NCBI RefSeq assembly: GCF_033095805.1
Contig: NZ_CP109901.1
Span: forward strand, 2,170,001 to 2,234,000
DNA from: Serratia sp. UGAL515B_01
Lineage (GTDB): Bacteria > Pseudomonadota > Gammaproteobacteria > Enterobacterales > Enterobacteriaceae
DNA: 64,000 bases
Reading direction: 5' to 3'
The stretch's first letter is position 1. Every line of letters begins with the position of its first letter. Under the pieces are notes generated by a model. It made no database searches and was not told the origin of the DNA. It saw only the letters and a program-made list of their open reading frames with translations. This document shows, in pieces, positions 62,701 through 64,000 of this stretch. The translations under genes were made by a program, and so were the position numbers.

Positions 62701-64000
62701 AATGATTGCTGCTGGAATGGCATCATCCCAAACAGACAAACCCGGCGGGATTTTCGTGCGTTCCAGTGAACGTATGTCGCCAGAGGATCATACCCTGCTG
62801 ATAAGCGTAGCGCGTATTTATCTTAACGATCAGCGCGGAGGGCTGGCTGAACAGCTCAACCAGCGGCTGCAAACGTCTCAACGAATGCAGCAAAAATTAG
62901 GACTACCAACGGCATCATCCAAGCTGGTAACCGTGGCCAACCTGCCGCACAATCTGCATTCACCTCAATTACCGGACCTCGATAACCTCCAGTTCTACAA
63001 CGGCTTTGGTGGTTTCTCGGAAAATGGGCGTGAATACGTGATTACCATAAACGAAAGCAAAGTCACGCCTGCACCATGGTCAAACGTGATTGCTAATTCG
63101 ATGTTCGGTTCGGTTATTTCGGAAAGTGGTCAAGCCTATACCTGGTATGAAAACGCACACGAATATCGCCTGACACCCTGGGAAAACGATCCGGTAAGCG
63201 ATCGCAGTGGCGAAGCGTTCTATTTACGTGATGAAGAGAGTGGACACGTTTGGTCACCCACCCCATTACCAGCACGGGGACGTGGTCACTATCTGACACG
63301 GCATGGTTTTGGCTATAGCGTGTTTGAGCACCGTGAAAGTGGCATCGACAGCCAGTTAACCATGCTGGTTGCCAAAGAGGCACCGGTAAAATTGTTCCTG
63401 CTGACGCTCACCAATAATTCTGGCCGTACGCGGAAACTCTCTACTACCGGTTATGTCGAGTTTGTTCTCGGTGATTTGCGTCAAAAATCGGCGATGCATG
63501 TGGTGACAAGAACAGCATCTTTGCCAGGGGGCAGTGGAGTCCTAGCCACCAACCACTATATTGGCAACGGTTCAACACGCACCGCTTTCTTTGGTGTCAC
63601 AGGTGTACATTGCTCAGTCAGCGGCGATCGGCGGGAGTTTATCGGCCGCAACGGTACGCTGGCCGACCCTGCTGTTCTGAAGTTGCGCAGGTTGTCCGGC
63701 AAAACAGGTGCAGGGCTAGACCCCTGTGGTGCAGTGCAATCGGCTATCAGCATCATTGATGGCGATCAGCGCAGCTTTGTATTCGTTCTGGGTCTAGGGC
63801 AGGACGCAGAACAAGCCGAAACCCTCATGCAACACTACCTGCAGGAAGATACTTTGCACGATGAACGACAACAGGTGGAGGAATACTGGAATAGCCTGCT
63901 TAACAAAATACAAATCACAACACCGTTTCCTGCAGTCAACTTACTGGCAAACGGCTGGTTGCTGTATCAAACCATTTCCTGTCGTATTCATGCACGCAGC
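56741..64000 (+). CDS. ndvB: Cyclic beta-1,2-glucan synthase (NdvB/ChvB type), open at window edge
   Basis: 2420 codons are present without a stop and the gene continues beyond the window; family members have about 2800 residues. It begins with a GTG, AAGGA eight bases upstream. The N-terminal part has GDWLLDNFYLIEEQI. Clusters of hydrophobic segments (about 425-480 and 830-1010) anchor it in the inner membrane. The GT84 transferase region has YVITLDSDTVLPRE (about 638). A glycoamylase-like domain follows (WSGSMFEYLMP, about 1377), then GH94-type modules (from about 1600 and 2085; LQFYNGFGGFSENGREYVI). It polymerises, cyclises and trims periplasmic beta-1,2-glucans, which matter in osmoadaptation and host interaction in Rhizobiaceae and Brucella. 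Confidence 0.93.
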   Translation, partial: MKKKLIRWLRKSNAGANASPQPIAHKHTTVEIPPANNIKAELFSVDQMERYGERLARSHKLATRKTPYFLLKRLDNNEKVLAECCLLLSKGKKSIMTPAGDWLLDNFYLIEEQIRVVRHHLPKTFGRGLPQLTAPYSCPRIYDIATEAIAHGHGRWDTESLTRYIAAYQKQATLTLGELWALPGMLRLALIENLRRVAVEVAEAEQERNLADSWVTKMLESAENDPANLIIVIADMARSNPPRTSAFVAELVRRLQGHGSMLALPLTWVEQRLAEVNMTSEELIHLFNQQLAASQLSVSNSISGLRQLTEMDWAEFVETMSQVEHTLCKDPAGVYPLMHFDTRDNYRHMIELLARSCPHNEVEVAKYVLNMARVAAETPDSDPRTHHIGYYLIDAGRLPLEQQLDVRFGRITHIRYALSHAPLLSWIGSLGLLTTAGCAVLLRDTYNTGITWALLILLPPLAIVISQFILSMLSEVTTRSRSPLPLPKLDFSHAIPAEFRTLVVMPTLLNSKDSIDQLLNSLEVCYLGNKMEHLHFALLTDFNDAQQQRCPEDASLLTYAIQKVTELNARYICAGPSYFFLFHRERQWNEQQQTWMGLERKRGKLSALNDWLRNRDNTFTTQIGQDLEVLKNVKYVITLDSDTVLPRETAHQLIAAMAHPLNQPQYDVKLQRVVAGYAILQPRMAEEIPPCGQSRYAALCSSTPGNDPYTMMASDIYQDLFGEGSFIGKGIYDVDIFSSSLKNICPENLVLSHDLLEGCYARSGLLSDVLLYEQYPSNYLVDVARRSRWIRGDWQLFNWLLPRVATEDGTRTANPLSHLSRWKLFDNLRRSLVAPCFLLLLFSGFTWLSAPSYWLTVFTIILLLPTLLALMQDLVCKPSRRPFIQHMQIVLKGSLHRLAQVGLYLAVLPHGALYSLKAISITLWRLLVSKRNLQEWASFDQTKRSHTVTVENFYRSLWVNPFAGVLLLLLAILSGPVALMVTLPFATLWILSPLLLCTLSHQPVRHATALNTQQHRFLRQTSRETWSFFTRFVNQQENWLPPDNFQEIPQPIIAHRTSPTNIGLALLADLTAYDFGYITLSEALHRITLTLNTLDQMERYRGHFYNWYDTRTLEPLPPRYVSSVDSGNFAGHLLTLRAGLPALAMQPVITPALVLAGLEDTLLLVEMHWGDAAPKGLHRLHQHWEQAQYVQPAMLQTEFDAMRHHSNNLQEAALQHSEETKRWADALHHQINTLCNEWWQWFGWLSISMAELGQIPSLQWLANPPQRLILSKEQQTQLDNVSQLATERLSQLAQLQQRLENLAQMDFRFLYDEATHMLTVGFNCDQNRADSGKYDLLASEIRLTHYVAIATNQIPQRSWFALGRLFTVIDKEPALMSWSGSMFEYLMPQLVMPAYPDTLLVQMCRAAVDRQIAWGKERGVPWGISESGYFGFDTLQNYQYHAFGVPGLGLRRGLGEDMVIAPYATIMALIIAPGRACNNLIELEKRGAKGNYGFYEALDYTTSRLNRGQLYAIVRSYMAHHQGMSFLALSHLLLDAPMVKRFTNYPVFQSSRLLLQERVPDAVEVYSTRRHFEAHEETIKPASVPAREFTRVDSPVPEVQLLSNTNYHLMITHSGGSYSHWQNLALTRWREDATCDNWGAFCYLRDPQTGEVWSNTWQPSGGTEKAYHAVLSDAGAEFQRKQGTLSVKTQVVISPEDDIELRRLTLVNHSKQPRIIEITSYAEVVLAPASNDLAHPAFSNLFVQTELLTEQDAILCHRRPREPKDVSPWLLHAMTVRGKSSQTSFETDRAKFIGRGHTPANPQAMQQNKPLSNTAGPVIDPIIAIRQRVQLEPNIPLTVDIFYGVCENRASSLTMLEKYRDRFMADRIFELAWSHSQVVLRQLNASEEDANLFNRLASAIVFPAQEMRAASEIVKNRRGQSGLWGYSISGDLPIVLLSVTSHEHIALVRQLIQAHNYWRLKGLKVDLVILNEDAGGYRQELQNQIMGMIAAGMASSQTDKPGGIFVRSSERMSPEDHTLLISVARIYLNDQRGGLAEQLNQRLQTSQRMQQKLGLPTASSKLVTVANLPHNLHSPQLPDLDNLQFYNGFGGFSENGREYVITINESKVTPAPWSNVIANSMFGSVISESGQAYTWYENAHEYRLTPWENDPVSDRSGEAFYLRDEESGHVWSPTPLPARGRGHYLTRHGFGYSVFEHRESGIDSQLTMLVAKEAPVKLFLLTLTNNSGRTRKLSTTGYVEFVLGDLRQKSAMHVVTRTASLPGGSGVLATNHYIGNGSTRTAFFGVTGVHCSVSGDRREFIGRNGTLADPAVLKLRRLSGKTGAGLDPCGAVQSAISIIDGDQRSFVFVLGLGQDAEQAETLMQHYLQEDTLHDERQQVEEYWNSLLNKIQITTPFPAVNLLANGWLLYQTISCRIHARS

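Overview
The window is a chromosomal segment of an enterobacterium, most likely Serratia or a close relative in the Yersiniaceae. Conserved blocks run in the order expected for enterobacteria: serT, ompC/micF, rcsD-rcsB-rcsC, gyrA, ubiG, nrdA-nrdB-yfaE, yfaY, tyrP, yfaZ and menE-C-B-H-D-F. The organism is inferred from gene order and protein similarity recalled by eye; no search was run.

Bases 1-22700 are an accessory region built around a contact-dependent inhibition (CDI) / two-partner secretion locus read leftward: cdiB (20921-22579), cdiA (12569-20689) and an immunity gene (12291-12554). CdiA ends in a canonical VENN junction and a bacterial EndoU-type nuclease domain, and its partner resembles MafI immunity proteins. 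To the left lies a second, promoterless CdiA C-terminal module (4776-6603) with its own small candidate immunity gene (4466-4771), i.e. an orphan toxin/immunity cassette. Beside each toxin/immunity pair sits the same accessory block: a CHC2-Toprim-AAA+ primase/helicase-like gene on the minus strand (followed, where visible, by a truncated Xer-type tyrosine recombinase), a divergent Xre-type regulator and two SymE-family genes. The block is present twice, about 8.1 kb apart, with a perfectly matching stretch of about 1.87 kb. A relic of a further symE gene lies between the first block and its immunity gene. This stacked arrangement is the most unusual feature of the window.

Bases 22846-27100 hold an asc-type beta-glucoside operon (ascF, ascB) and its divergent LacI-family regulator. 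Decayed IS110 transposase remnants lie next to serT and beyond micF. The 3' end of serT faces the accessory region, consistent with (but not proof of) a genomic island inserted at that tRNA gene.

Bases 28000-64000 are mostly core. An MFS transporter gene sits between micF and rcsD and ends 18 bases before rcsD. The Rcs phosphorelay genes are complete and keep their phospho-accepting residues. GyrA has the drug-sensitive Ser83/Asp87. The nrdAB promoter region carries a DnaA box and an NrdR-like box, and tyrP has a perfectly palindromic TyrR box. A catalase C-terminal relic lies between yfaZ and menE. The men genes form a complete, mostly overlapping menaquinone operon. The window ends inside a very large cyclic beta-1,2-glucan synthase gene of the NdvB/ChvB type, open at the right edge.
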